A DNA stretch of 20,067 nucleotides from Ramicandelaber brevisporus (taxonomy: Eukaryota > Kickxellomycota > Ramicandelaberales > Ramicandelaberaceae): positions 1-20,067 of the forward strand of contig MU603109.1 of assembly GCA_025201865.1 (NCBI GenBank), given 5' to 3'. Of this stretch, positions 8,634 through 17,752 are shown piece after piece; the first letter of the stretch is position 1; every line of letters starts with the position of its first letter. Below the pieces are notes generated by a model. The model was not told the DNA's origin. It ran no database searches and saw nothing but the letters and a program-made list of their open reading frames with translations. Both the position numbers and the translations under genes were made by a program.

Positions 8634-8893
8634 CGCTGTTAAAAGTTGAGAGCTGGAAGCTGGAAGTTGGCTGTGCTGTGCTATGGTGTGTTTTGTTGTT
8701 TTGTGCTGTGTTGTGTTGTGTTTACAAAGTGAAACGTCCCAGGCTTGGCGCGAAAAAAGAAAAGAGATGGACTCAAACTATACTTTTGCGCCACGTTTCA
8801 CGAATGAAAAAATGAGTATGATCACACACATGCAAAGTTAAATAATAAAGGTTAATAAAAAATAGAAGAAGAGCAGGCAGTTACCTTTTTTGT
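8634..8893. other. Gap between the BTB-protein and glucosidase genes
   Basis: This 260-bp stretch is the upstream region of the BTB gene and the 3' flank of the glucosidase gene, both on the minus strand. It starts with a TGTGTT/TGTTGT-rich tract (about 8674-8722) followed by A-rich sequence. No coding signal is visible. Confidence 0.5.
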
Positions 8894-11800
8894 TTAAATG
8901 AGTTCAATAGACCAGTTGCTAGCGACTGGCAATGCTGGATTGTGTACAACCAACACCTTGTTCTTTGATGACCATTCATATCTAGCATCGCTCTGCTCAC
9001 TTCCGTCGACGTTAATCTTCACACCGGTTGGCGCTCTCTTCAATCCCAAAATAATAATGCGCTCAATCTTCAATGCACTGGCCACATTCCGAACATATTG
9101 ACCAACTGCCGTATCCGTCGACATGCTGTGTCCGTTCGTCTCCGCTACAACTGGAGCTGAAGACAGTGTGTTCTTCTCAAAGGAGAATTCACGATGCACA
9201 AAGTCATTCTTTGTCTCGAAATCATAGCTGAATCCATCGTCAACATACAATTCACCGCGAGCCTTGCCAGAGTTGTTGACAGCAATGGTCAATGTGAATG
9301 GATCGCGTGCCATGGCCGACGAAGATCTGCGAGCGCGCTCACGAGTTGGCACAATGGCTCCACTGCGCAAGAAGACGGGGATCTTCTCAATTGGAGCCTT
9401 GACGATACGGAAGCCGCTCTCCTTCGGGTTGGGGCTTGGAAGAGGAGCATAGGTATGCCAATCATACCATGGGCCACCGCTGACTTCGTCGCTTGGGAAG
9501 AATGCCTGAACAGCGTTGGCACGAGGATACAGTACTGGACAAATCAAGAGAGAGTCGCCAACCATGTATTGGGTTTCAACAGAGAATGCTTCAGACACAG
9601 ATGGGAATGCAATAAACATTGGCTTGACAATAGGAGTGCCATGGACAGAAGCCTGGTGGAAGAGGGTGTACCACAGTGGAAGTAGTCTATAACGAGCACG
9701 AACGGCATCACGAATCAAATCGGTAACTTGCTCGCCAAATAACCACGGTTCACGACGCTTGGCATCCAAATGAGCATGGGCACGCATAAATGGATAGTAA
9801 GCACCCAACTGATACCATCTAACAAGCAATTCGGGATCGGGATTGCCAAAGAATCCACCGATGTCAGCTCCACTAAATGGGAAACCAACAACTCCATTGG
9901 TCAGTACCATTGGAATCGACGCTATCAAGTGATCCCAACGAGACATGTTGTCGCCAGTCCACATTGCTCCCACACGCTGCGATCCACTGAAATACGCTCT
10001 GGTCAACACAAATGGACGGCGAGGAGTATCGGTGCGATTGCGAACGCCGTCTGAGCTAGCCATGTGATACAGCATTCCGTACAAGTTATGGATTTCACGA
10101 TGCTCAACTTCGCCATAGTGGATGTTATCCTTGACCATTGTGATTTCAGGTCCATTGAAAACAGAAGGCTCGTTCATGTCATTCCAAATGAAGAGATGTT
10201 CGCAGCATTCCGTACAAGTTATGGATTTCACGATGCTCAACTTCGCCATAGTGGATGTTATCCTTGACCATTGTGATTTCAGGTCCATTGAAAACAGAAG
10301 GCTCGTTCATGTCATTCCAAATAAAGAGATGTTCAGTCGATCCAATATACTTGTCGAATTTGAATCTGGAAGACCACCAGCTGCGTGCACTTGGATTCAA
10401 ATGGTCAATGTACTTGCTGCTTCCCGGCCAGCACCATCCATCAAAGTCATTTCCATAGCTATTCTTTACAAAGTATCCATTCTGGAGTGCTTCATCGTGA
10501 ATAACATATCCGTGCTCATTCTTAATGTGGGGATCCACAATGGTAACCAGCTTACGGTTGCCCGTTTCAGCCAATTTGAGTTGCATGTCGGCAGGAGTCG
10601 GGAACTTGTGCTGGTCCCATGTAAAGTACTTTTTGGAATCAGTGTGTTCAATGTCGAGCCAGATAACATCATATGGAATGTCGTGCGCATCAAAGCCAGC
10701 ATTCACGCTCAACACATCTTCTTCATCGTTATAATTCCAGCGGCATTGATGGTATACAATTGCAAACTGCGGCGGCATGGCTGTGGTACCGGTAAGTGCA
10801 GTGTACTGGGCAATCACTCCCTGTGGCTCAGGCGCAGCAAACAAGAACAAGTCCAGCACACCAGATTCTGCGAACCAGTGAGTGCGAGTCGAAAGGGAAT
10901 CATCGCCCTTGGAACGAGACAGCTTGGAGTCCTTCACGCGCTGAATATCAACCCACATTTCAGTTGGATTCATCCAGAATACACCGCCGGATCCACCAGC
11001 TTTGTGCGAGACCATAAACGGAACTGAACCGTACAGCGCCATGGGTGAGTCCAAATCGTGTTCAAACACATCCAGGTTGAACAGACGGTACGGCTCAGTG
11101 TATGCATTGTCATCATGGGCATCTGGGCCACGAGTCGAGCGCAGCGACAGAGTAGTGGCGTGCTCTGGGATACCGTAAACATGACGAGCACCGGGGAATG
11201 TAACGTCAACGCCAATAGACGATGGACCATTTGGCTTTGAGTCAGTCCACGTTTTGAACGTTTCCTCCCATCCACCATCAAGCTCCTCTCCCTCTTCTTC
11301 ATCAGCACTGTCACTGCCAGCCTTTGCTTCAGTATTCACCTCGAATGCAGCGGCAGAGTCTTCGCGCGACACATCCGCACCTGTATACTCTCTGAGAGCA
11401 TCAGCAGTATCAGCAGCAGCCTGCGGATCGTGCACTGGTGGAATTGGCTTTGGTGCCTTCTTGAGGCGATAATGCTCAAAGTTGAACAGGTTGCGCTCAT
11501 TGACAATGACACGCGGCTGGCCATTCTGCATCAGCTCAACCTTGAATGAAGGGCTGCTAGAGACACGCACCGTAACACCAGTCGATGCTCCATCAGCTTC
11601 CACGGCTTCATAATCAGTGTAATCAGCAGTGCGGTGCGGTTCAGTCAGGCCGCCTGGAATTGGAGCAGCCGCATCAGCACTCTTGAGAGCGTATTGAGCA
11701 GCACCTTCGTAGCGTGGCTTGATTGGATTCTTCTCGTTGACATGAACACGAACAGTGCCGCGGCCAACATGGCTAATTTCCACTACAAAGTGTGGATTGG

Positions 11801-12167
11801 TCTTTTGAGCACCTTTGATGACAGCCGATGGAGATACAGCCTCCAGCTCGGCAGTAACAACGCCGCGCGAGGGAACCAGTGTCAAACCACCATTGCTATT
11901 GCCTGTGTTTGAGCCAGAAGAGTCGATGACGCGGTAGATTGGCGACGGGCTGCCGTTGGAGGCACGATCTGCGAAAGCACGCTGGCGACGGCAAAAGGCA
12001 GTGTCGACACAGCGGCGGAAGTCCTCGTGTTTGACTGCATGAACACCATAGCCGAGGAATGGCAAGAGAACGGTGAAGAAGAAGACGACAAGCGAGAGGC
12101 AGGACAGGCCGATCAGCGGCCACGGTCGGTACGCGTACTGAGCCATCAGTCTGCGGAATATAAGCAT
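8894..12167 (-). CDS. GANAB: Glucosidase II alpha subunit (GH31), frame broken by a tandem duplication
   Basis: ER alpha-glucosidase that trims glucose from N-glycans in glycoprotein quality control, acting with a beta subunit. The N-terminus has a hydrophobic signal segment near residues 18-42, then the family motif KHEDFRRCVDTAFCRRQR. Catalytic-domain blocks include VIWLDIEHTD, KLVTIVDPHIK, GWCWPG, the nucleophile motif WNDMNEPSVF (Asp codon 10311-10313, residue 619), and in the second part TGDNMSRWDHL (acid/base region) and GVVGFPFSGADIGGFFG. As given, the upstream frame runs to a TGA at 10179-10181 (662 residues). The downstream half, from 10202 to the TAA at 8894, is in another frame. 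The cause is a near-perfect duplication at 10070-10334 with a 133-bp period. The gene span minus 133 bp is 3141 bp, exactly 1047 codons. The break is therefore either a recent lesion or an assembly error. The start could also be the ATG seven codons later. Confidence 0.9.
10070..10334. repeat. Two 132-bp tandem copies over the GH31 nucleophile motif
   Basis: Copy 1 is 10070-10201 and copy 2 is 10203-10334, separated by one base (G at 10202). The copies differ at one site only, G10190 versus A10323, which is a silent Phe codon difference (TTC/TTT) in the minus-strand gene. Both encode EHLFIWNDMNEPSVF and the residues that follow, up to LYGML. A 132-bp unit would keep the frame; the extra base at 10202 shifts it. 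The G matches neither the base before copy 1 (A10069) nor the base after copy 2 (A10335). It is therefore a filler base, a substitution in a 133-bp unit, or an error. Confidence 0.95.
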
Positions 12168-13659
12168 ACGGCCGTAAGCAGTGTCGATGTGCGTCGAAGC
12201 TGATGCTGGCGAACAACAACAAAGTTACGTGTGATAGATTTCCAAGAGTGAGGTTGAAGTTGAGTTGAGTTGGAGTTGGAGTCGCATTATTATCAATCTG
12301 GTCTGAAGAATACGATGATGATAATGATAGTGGAGAACGACTGGCTGCTATGCCAACATCGCTATCAATGCGACACAGTTTGCTCGACATCAGGTGGTTG
12401 CCTACTGAAGTCATTAAGTATGGCTGTGAGTTACACAGCCAATTTTGGGGAGAGCAAGAAACAAACTGGAAGAGTACACAGCCAACGACGGTGAAATCGT
12501 TAGCCGTTGGGGATTTTTATGAGTGAGTGTATTTACAGCATTTACAGCGGTAGACCCAAACAGGGCTGGATGAGGGCTATGGAGAGTCGGCAAGACAACA
12601 AAGAGTCGGGAAGACTAGTGTGTCTAATGTCTCATTTATACCATGTAGCGCAGCCAGTCTATACCCGTGCAGATGGTCCGGAACAAAAACGAACGAACCA
12701 AAGTGCACCAAACAACCAAAGCGAACCAAAAGAAAAAAAATTATAGCCATGACAACAACACCAACAGGAGGAACAGGTGCTGACAGCCATAGCAACCACC
12801 CACTTGACAACGACGAGGGACGACGACGGCAGAGAGCACCGGCGTGCGATGCAAGAGGTGGGGGAGAAAGCCAGCGGAGGAGGGACGAGCCAAGAGGGAG
12901 GGGAACAGATGGAACATGCCGCTGGGAAAACCCGGATGGACATTGACGCAGATACAAAGACGCAGAGGAAGAGAGAGACCAGGAACAGGGGGAACACGCG
13001 ATACTTGAGAGGATCTTGAGACAAAAGCGGATACAGTGGAAGACAAAGGTTAGAGGAAGGGAGAGGGAGAACGGGCCAAATAACGACAGCCGAAGACACG
13101 TACAGCATCGCGTTCCTATACTCTTTTCTCGAAGCTGCAATGTTTACAAACAAACCGCCACTACTCGTCTCTTTTGTTTGATTGTAAATTGGTCTTCTCT
13201 CGTATACGTGAATGCACCTTTTTGGATGTTACACACATATTTGTTGGTACTGCGTGATTCGTTGCAGAGTCTGGCAATTCCGAAACAAATGAGCAACTGT
13301 CAACAACGACGCAATTAGTAGATCATTTCCGCCGCGTATCCAAAAGGAGACACCAGGTTCTTTGATCAGCGTAATTCCGGTTTGAAAAGGGATAGCTGAA
13401 TGCGCCACTCCGACTGTTGTCAAACATTCAAACACATCCATTTGTGTTTGCCACAGACACTAATTGTATACATCTCATTCTCTTGTCAACACTTCAAGGC
13501 TCGACAGTATACAGCAAGTAGTTCCGTACGAGCTTTTAGTGCTACACAGCAAAGAAAAAGAAGTGGCTGATTTCAACTTTACATCTTGATTACTCGACTG
13601 AAGATTGACCAACAACAACAGCAACAGCAACAGCAGATCTACCCAGCAACTTGTCAGCC
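12168..13659. other. 1.49-kb gene-free region between divergent genes
   Basis: This gap holds the upstream regions of the glucosidase (-) and zinc-finger (+) genes. Visible structure: a GTTGA/GTTGG tandem tract at 12253-12282; a perfect hairpin at 12422-12440 (7-bp stem GGCTGTG/CACAGCC, 5-base loop); and a T-poor, purine-rich tract at about 12750-13100. The tract is open in several frames because stop codons are rare in such composition. A CAACAG repeat lies at about 13611-13637, just before the zinc-finger start codon. No frame has a recognisable protein, and no tRNA or spliceosomal RNA was seen. A small or spliced gene, or a noncoding RNA, cannot be excluded. Confidence 0.5.
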
Positions 13660-15864
13660 ATGTCGACCGTGAACATAAAGACGGAGCCAGCAACAGTAGT
13701 AGCAGCAACAGTAGTAGCAGCTGTCGATGTGCAAGTCAAGCTCGAGCCGAGTCTCTCAACTGGTGATATCAAACCCGAGCAGCACACTCCAGACGCCGAC
13801 AATATAGTCATGCTCAACTCAGACACTGACAATGAAGAAGACAACGATGACAACGATGGCGATGACACCGACCAACACCAGACCACAGAAGCTCCCAAGA
13901 ATAAACTACAGTGGATATGCAAACATCCTGGATGTGATCGTAGGTTCAATTCTGCTAGTTATCTGGTAAAACATCGACATGAACACAAGCTCCAAACAGA
14001 ACTCAGTATACATGGAAAGACTTACACTCTGACTCGGCAGTCGTTAAATGATCGATGGCCATGTCCTATTCCGGACTGTGAAATGACATATGCAACAGTT
14101 GTTGTTGTGTATAATCATCTACGAACATGCCATGATAGCACTATGAACCAGCCACAACATCGACAGCAGCAGCAGCAGCCTCCAGTAAAGAGGGCTCGAA
14201 TGATTCATTATTTCCATAATGTGGATCATTTTTATGTGAATGATATACGCTGTGGATACCATAATACGACTGGAGTGTTTATTTGTTATGAATGTAGGTT
14301 GGTACCAGAATGTTTACTAGCTCATTTACAACAGAAACATGGATATGATGAGAAGTCGATTGATAATTCTGCTCTACCAGAAAGTGCAGTTAATGCAAAT
14401 GTCGATCCAAATACTAATCAGCACACTGGCAACTCACATCTCACATCGGCAATTCGCGAGCCATATCAGCAACGTCACAAGGATATAGTTCAAGGCTGGC
14501 TTTGTGTTACATCTAACTGTGGTTATTGTGGCTTTACAGCATGTAATAAGAGTGAGCACAAAAGTCGCGTACATCAAGGTAAAGAGATAACAACAGTTCC
14601 TGCCCTTATACTTCGCCTTGTGTATGCGAAAATACAAACCTCATGCTTTCTCATTACTCGCATTGACAAAGCAAGCGGTGCCTTCACAACCAGTAATAAC
14701 GGTCACAGTGAATTGAATGCTCAGGATGAGAATGGTGATGGTATCAGTCAGAATGGGATCGCAGATGAATCAAATCAGAAGCGGCAATGGGTTTGTCAAT
14801 ATCCCAATTGTGGATGCAGTTTCAACTCATCTAAAACACTTAGCGCACATCGACGCGAACACCAACTTGAAGTTGTGGTTAGTGTACACGGTACGACATT
14901 CACTCTTACTCGTCAGTCTGTAGATGATCGATGGCCATGTCCAGTTCCAGACTGTGATACAACATACAAAGTAGTTGATGCTACTCGTGCGCATATTCAA
15001 TGCATTCACAGCACATCAATGAGACAAAAACGTACGAATATGGAGCATGATATTGATCAGCAGCAGCAATCTATCAAAAGGAGACAACCTATCATTCATT
15101 ATTTCATTGATGTAGATAGTTTTTATTTGAATGGAGTTCGCTGTGGCTATCATAATACGACTGGGGTGTTCATATGTCACGAATGCAGGTTGGTTCCGGA
15201 ATGTCTTCTCACACACTTGCAAAAGAAACATGGATACAATGAAAAGTCAATTGATAATGCAATTCTGCCAGAAAGTGTTAGGACTACTGGAAGTGATCCC
15301 AATATTAATCAGCATACCAGCAATCCGCATATCGCAGCAGCAATTAGCCAGCCATATCAACAACAGCATCCAGACATTGTTCAAGGTTGGCTGTGTGTTA
15401 CATCCAACTGCGGATATTGCTGTGCCACTAAAGGGTCTAGAAAACATCATCAGTATATGGAACACAGAGGTAAACAACCATCGACGGTGTCTGCTCTTGT
15501 ACTGCGATTGCTTTATGGGAAAGCACAAACTTCAGGCTTTCTCATTACTCAGTTGGACACAGCCAGCAACAACAGTGTCAATCCAGATAACTCAATGAAT
15601 CAGTATAATACCGAGAGTGAGGACGAAGAGGACGTTGAAGTAGAAATTAGTGACACTAGTGATGAGGACGATATCTATTCACCAGAGATAGACACAGTAT
15701 CTGCAGAGTCTCCACCATCCCAGCTACAGCAACCTCAACCACAATCTCAACCTCAACCTCAACCACAACCTCAACCTCAACCTCAACCACCATCGCAGTA
15801 TAACATATTTAATATGCCGCTACCTGATGATCCTGAGTTCTGGCGTCTTTTAAACGGTTCATAA
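13660..15864 (+). CDS. Zinc-finger protein with two OrsD-like four-finger modules
   Basis: A 734-residue probable DNA-binding protein made of two similar modules. Module 1 has a C2H2 finger (C87, C92, H105, H109), a second one (C135, C140, H153, H158), a third in FICYECRLVPECLLAHLQQKH (C209, C212, H222, H227) and a fourth in NCGYCGFTACNKSEHKSRVH (C287, C290, H300, H305). Module 2 repeats this from C379. The third and fourth fingers, followed by a hydrophobic VPALILRLVYAK strip, resemble the fungal OrsD family (PF12013/DUF3505). That assignment is by pattern. The N-terminus holds three SUMO-type sites (IKTE, VKLE, IKPE) and then an acidic Asp/Asn stretch. The C-terminus has an acidic Ser/Glu stretch, a Pro-Gln repeat and a hydrophobic end (PDDPEFWRLL). 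The acidic parts suggest a transcription regulator. Start: the ATG at 13660; an in-frame TTG three codons upstream is not a likely start. Target genes are unknown. Confidence 0.82.
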   Translation: MSTVNIKTEPATVVAATVVAAVDVQVKLEPSLSTGDIKPEQHTPDADNIVMLNSDTDNEEDNDDNDGDDTDQHQTTEAPKNKLQWICKHPGCDRRFNSASYLVKHRHEHKLQTELSIHGKTYTLTRQSLNDRWPCPIPDCEMTYATVVVVYNHLRTCHDSTMNQPQHRQQQQQPPVKRARMIHYFHNVDHFYVNDIRCGYHNTTGVFICYECRLVPECLLAHLQQKHGYDEKSIDNSALPESAVNANVDPNTNQHTGNSHLTSAIREPYQQRHKDIVQGWLCVTSNCGYCGFTACNKSEHKSRVHQGKEITTVPALILRLVYAKIQTSCFLITRIDKASGAFTTSNNGHSELNAQDENGDGISQNGIADESNQKRQWVCQYPNCGCSFNSSKTLSAHRREHQLEVVVSVHGTTFTLTRQSVDDRWPCPVPDCDTTYKVVDATRAHIQCIHSTSMRQKRTNMEHDIDQQQQSIKRRQPIIHYFIDVDSFYLNGVRCGYHNTTGVFICHECRLVPECLLTHLQKKHGYNEKSIDNAILPESVRTTGSDPNINQHTSNPHIAAAISQPYQQQHPDIVQGWLCVTSNCGYCCATKGSRKHHQYMEHRGKQPSTVSALVLRLLYGKAQTSGFLITQLDTASNNSVNPDNSMNQYNTESEDEEDVEVEISDTSDEDDIYSPEIDTVSAESPPSQLQQPQPQSQPQPQPQPQPQPQPPSQYNIFNMPLPDDPEFWRLLNGS
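13906..15566 (+). repeat. Two tandem copies of the zinc-finger module
   Basis: Module 1 spans about 13906-14676 and module 2 about 14782-15566; the offset is 876 bp at the first finger and 891 bp at the end. The protein is much better conserved than the DNA. RCGYHNTTGVFIC and ECRLVPECLL are identical in both copies, while their codons differ at many third positions. This marks an old duplication with both copies selected as protein. Confidence 0.9.
15730..15791 (+). repeat. CAACCT hexamer repeat coding Pro-Gln
   Basis: A 6-bp repeat (CAACCT/CAACCA) encodes alternating Gln-Pro near the C-terminus of the zinc-finger protein. It is probably length-variable and encodes a disordered linker before the last hydrophobic residues. 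Confidence 0.85.
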
Positions 15865-16009
15865 TCTGTAAATTAAACTATTACCACACTCCAAGCTACT
15901 CCTTTATAATTGAACATTGTCTCCAACTCCAGGTACCTTTTCTGTGAAGAGAGCTTCGACATCCACATCCAAACACTACAAAATTCAAACACTTTCAAAA
16001 CAAGCTACT

Positions 16010-17596
16010 ATGCCGCGTGATAAGGGTAAAGCTGCTGTCGATGCTACTCAACAACAGGCATACGCTCAGCAACAGCAGTCATCGACTGGAGCACCTCGAG
16101 CGCAGCTACCTGTATGGCTGCACTGCAATCAATGTTTCTACTATCCACAGCGCTCCAACGACATTGACTACAACGGTAGTAACGAGGCTTCTTCAATGCA
16201 TCAACAACATCAACAGCAGCAGCAACATAGACATCGGCCAAAAGGCTTCTTTGTAACTGATTGTGGACATGTTTTGTGTAGCTCTTGCAAACCCTCACCT
16301 CCAGACAAGTCCTGTCCCATCTGCAACTCAGCCAACATTGACATCGAACCAGTCGAGACTCTCGACTTTGCAGCGTTCTTCAACCCGACAAGTCATGCAA
16401 TTGAGCAGTTGATTCAGATTGATAACTTTCAGCAGTCGAATACAACCGCATTGATTCATCTTTTGATGTCAAAGAATGCACGGCAGAAGACTGCATTGAA
16501 GAAGGCAAAAGAGGCAATCAATCAGAACCAGGAGCTTAAGCGCAAGTTGGATAATGCTGAACGTGAAAATGAACGATTAAGAGCGCGTTTGGCAGCAATG
16601 GACTATCGGAACACTGGAAATGGTGCTGCTGCCTCAGCTTCAATGACAGATCCTCAGCAGTTAGCATCGAGAGCACCGACTAGCATAATGTCAAACGAGG
16701 TTGATGTTGCAGCTTTGGCGGCAGTAAATGGCGCGCTGTCAAGTTCTGGTAGTGTTTACAGCTCGCCTTCACGTCACATACAGCAGATGTCTATCAATGA
16801 GCAACAGTTTCATCAACATCATCAACACCATCATCAACATCAGCATCAGCAGCAAGCTGAATCACCAACATTGACACAGACTTCATTCGCTCAGCAACTG
16901 TCCAGTGGTAACGTCGATAATGGACAGTTCCATGCACCGAAGCGTCGCCTGTTTGAACGCGATTCCGGTTCCCCAGCAGATACAACACCATCACGCATTC
17001 CAATCACAGATATTCCCACATACTTTGTTCCACCGCGCTTGACTTGTCAATCTCCAATGACACCGCCACCGCCACCACCACCACCACCGCCACAACTATC
17101 GATATCAATGGCCCCGATCAATCGTCCACCAGTGTCTCCATCTGCATTCACTGACATTCTCCCATCCACGCAGCCTCAGATACGCACGCGTCAGTTGACG
17201 ATGCAGCCGCGTCAACCGCGTCAAAACCTCTTCACGCGATATCAGTATCAATCTGACGACTCGCCATTTGGCCATCCGTCGCCATTCTCGAGCCCCATGC
17301 GCGGCTCAGTGCCGCCGCATGTTGGAAACTCGCGTCACTTCACACAGAATTCGGCGGCATCTGTCGCAGGAGCAAGTCCTTTGATATCGTCGGCCATGTC
17401 CATGATTGATCAAGGAAGCAGCCAAGACTGGGTGGCAGACACGCGCGCTCGTCTATCGACACAGCTGCCATCCATGAACCGCAACCGTATCGGGACCATC
17501 CGCAAGCCGTTGTACGACACGCGCGCTCGTCTATCGACACAGCTGCCATCCATGAACCGCAACCGTATCGGGACCATCCGCAAGCCGCTGTATTAA
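16010..17596 (+). CDS. RNF212/Zip3-like RING protein (probable meiotic SUMO/ubiquitin E3)
   Basis: A 528-residue protein with an N-terminal C3HC4 RING: C39, C42, C85, H87, C90, C93, C102, C105. It is followed by the region typical of RNF212/Zip3/HEI10 proteins: an acidic/hydrophobic LDFAAFFNP segment, a FQQSN motif, then a coiled coil at about residues 157-203 (KTALKKAKEAINQNQELKRKLDNAEREN). These proteins act on synapsed meiotic chromosomes and help select crossover sites by SUMO or ubiquitin ligation. The rest is disordered, with His/Gln runs (about 16808-16856), ten prolines (17063-17092) and a basic Ser/Arg-rich C-terminus. Oddities are a long Gln/His insert between the first and second zinc ligand pairs, and a duplicated 26-residue tail. 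Start: ATG 16010 (MPRDKGK). The frame is open further upstream but only from a TTG. Family placement rests on RING spacing plus the following FF and coiled-coil segment. Confidence 0.75.
   Translation: MPRDKGKAAVDATQQQAYAQQQQSSTGAPRAQLPVWLHCNQCFYYPQRSNDIDYNGSNEASSMHQQHQQQQQHRHRPKGFFVTDCGHVLCSSCKPSPPDKSCPICNSANIDIEPVETLDFAAFFNPTSHAIEQLIQIDNFQQSNTTALIHLLMSKNARQKTALKKAKEAINQNQELKRKLDNAERENERLRARLAAMDYRNTGNGAAASASMTDPQQLASRAPTSIMSNEVDVAALAAVNGALSSSGSVYSSPSRHIQQMSINEQQFHQHHQHHHQHQHQQQAESPTLTQTSFAQQLSSGNVDNGQFHAPKRRLFERDSGSPADTTPSRIPITDIPTYFVPPRLTCQSPMTPPPPPPPPPPQLSISMAPINRPPVSPSAFTDILPSTQPQIRTRQLTMQPRQPRQNLFTRYQYQSDDSPFGHPSPFSSPMRGSVPPHVGNSRHFTQNSAASVAGASPLISSAMSMIDQGSSQDWVADTRARLSTQLPSMNRNRIGTIRKPLYDTRARLSTQLPSMNRNRIGTIRKPLY
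17063..17092 (+). repeat. Ten-proline run
   Basis: CCG/CCA codons encode ten consecutive prolines in the disordered part of the RING protein. It is a possible profilin-, SH3- or WW-type ligand, or simply a low-complexity linker. Confidence 0.85.
17438..17593 (+). repeat. Two 78-bp tandem copies at the C-terminus of the RING protein
   Basis: Copy 1 is 17438-17515 and copy 2 is 17516-17593, directly followed by the TAA stop. The unit is in frame (26 residues, from DTRARLSTQLPS to RKPLY). The copies differ at two sites only (T17510/C17588 and C17515/T17593), both silent and both in the last six bases of the unit. It is a very recent duplication, or the last bases have been converted or are the true boundary. 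Confidence 0.95.
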
Positions 17597-17752
17597 TTCT
17601 TTTCTTTTCTTTCTTACTACCACCGCCTCGGTTGTCGCGCTTTCGGATCTACTCACCGTAATTTTTTTTTACTTTACTTTTTTTCAAAACCTCCCGTTCT
17701 CCCTCGGATCGTGTTCCAATCGACAGCGACAACGACGACGGCAACGACGACG

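Noticed and set aside
10070-10334. The two copies as mutually exclusive or skipped exons, or a 133-nt intron
   Set aside because: Only one base separates the copies, so there is no room for splice sites between them. For a GT-AG intron removing exactly one unit, the coding-strand repeat would have to contain AG followed by GT, and it does not.
10122-11027. A 301-codon + strand frame across the duplicated region
   Set aside because: It is antisense to the GH31 gene and contains the same peptide twice because of the tandem repeat; no domain.
12620-12946. A + strand frame of 108 codons with a Gly/Arg-rich end
   Set aside because: Openness is explained by the T-poor composition. There is no homology, and the neighbouring frames are equally open.
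12577-13153. Two overlapping minus-strand frames of 187 and 164 codons
   Set aside because: They lie opposite the T-poor tract, where stops are rare by composition. The translations are low-complexity Ser/Leu/Cys/Phe without any domain.
13229-13441. A 70-codon minus-strand frame upstream of the zinc-finger gene
   Set aside because: The sequence looks fairly ordinary (SFWIRGG, AHLFRNC), but it is short, unsupported, and lies in the likely promoter. Too weak to call.
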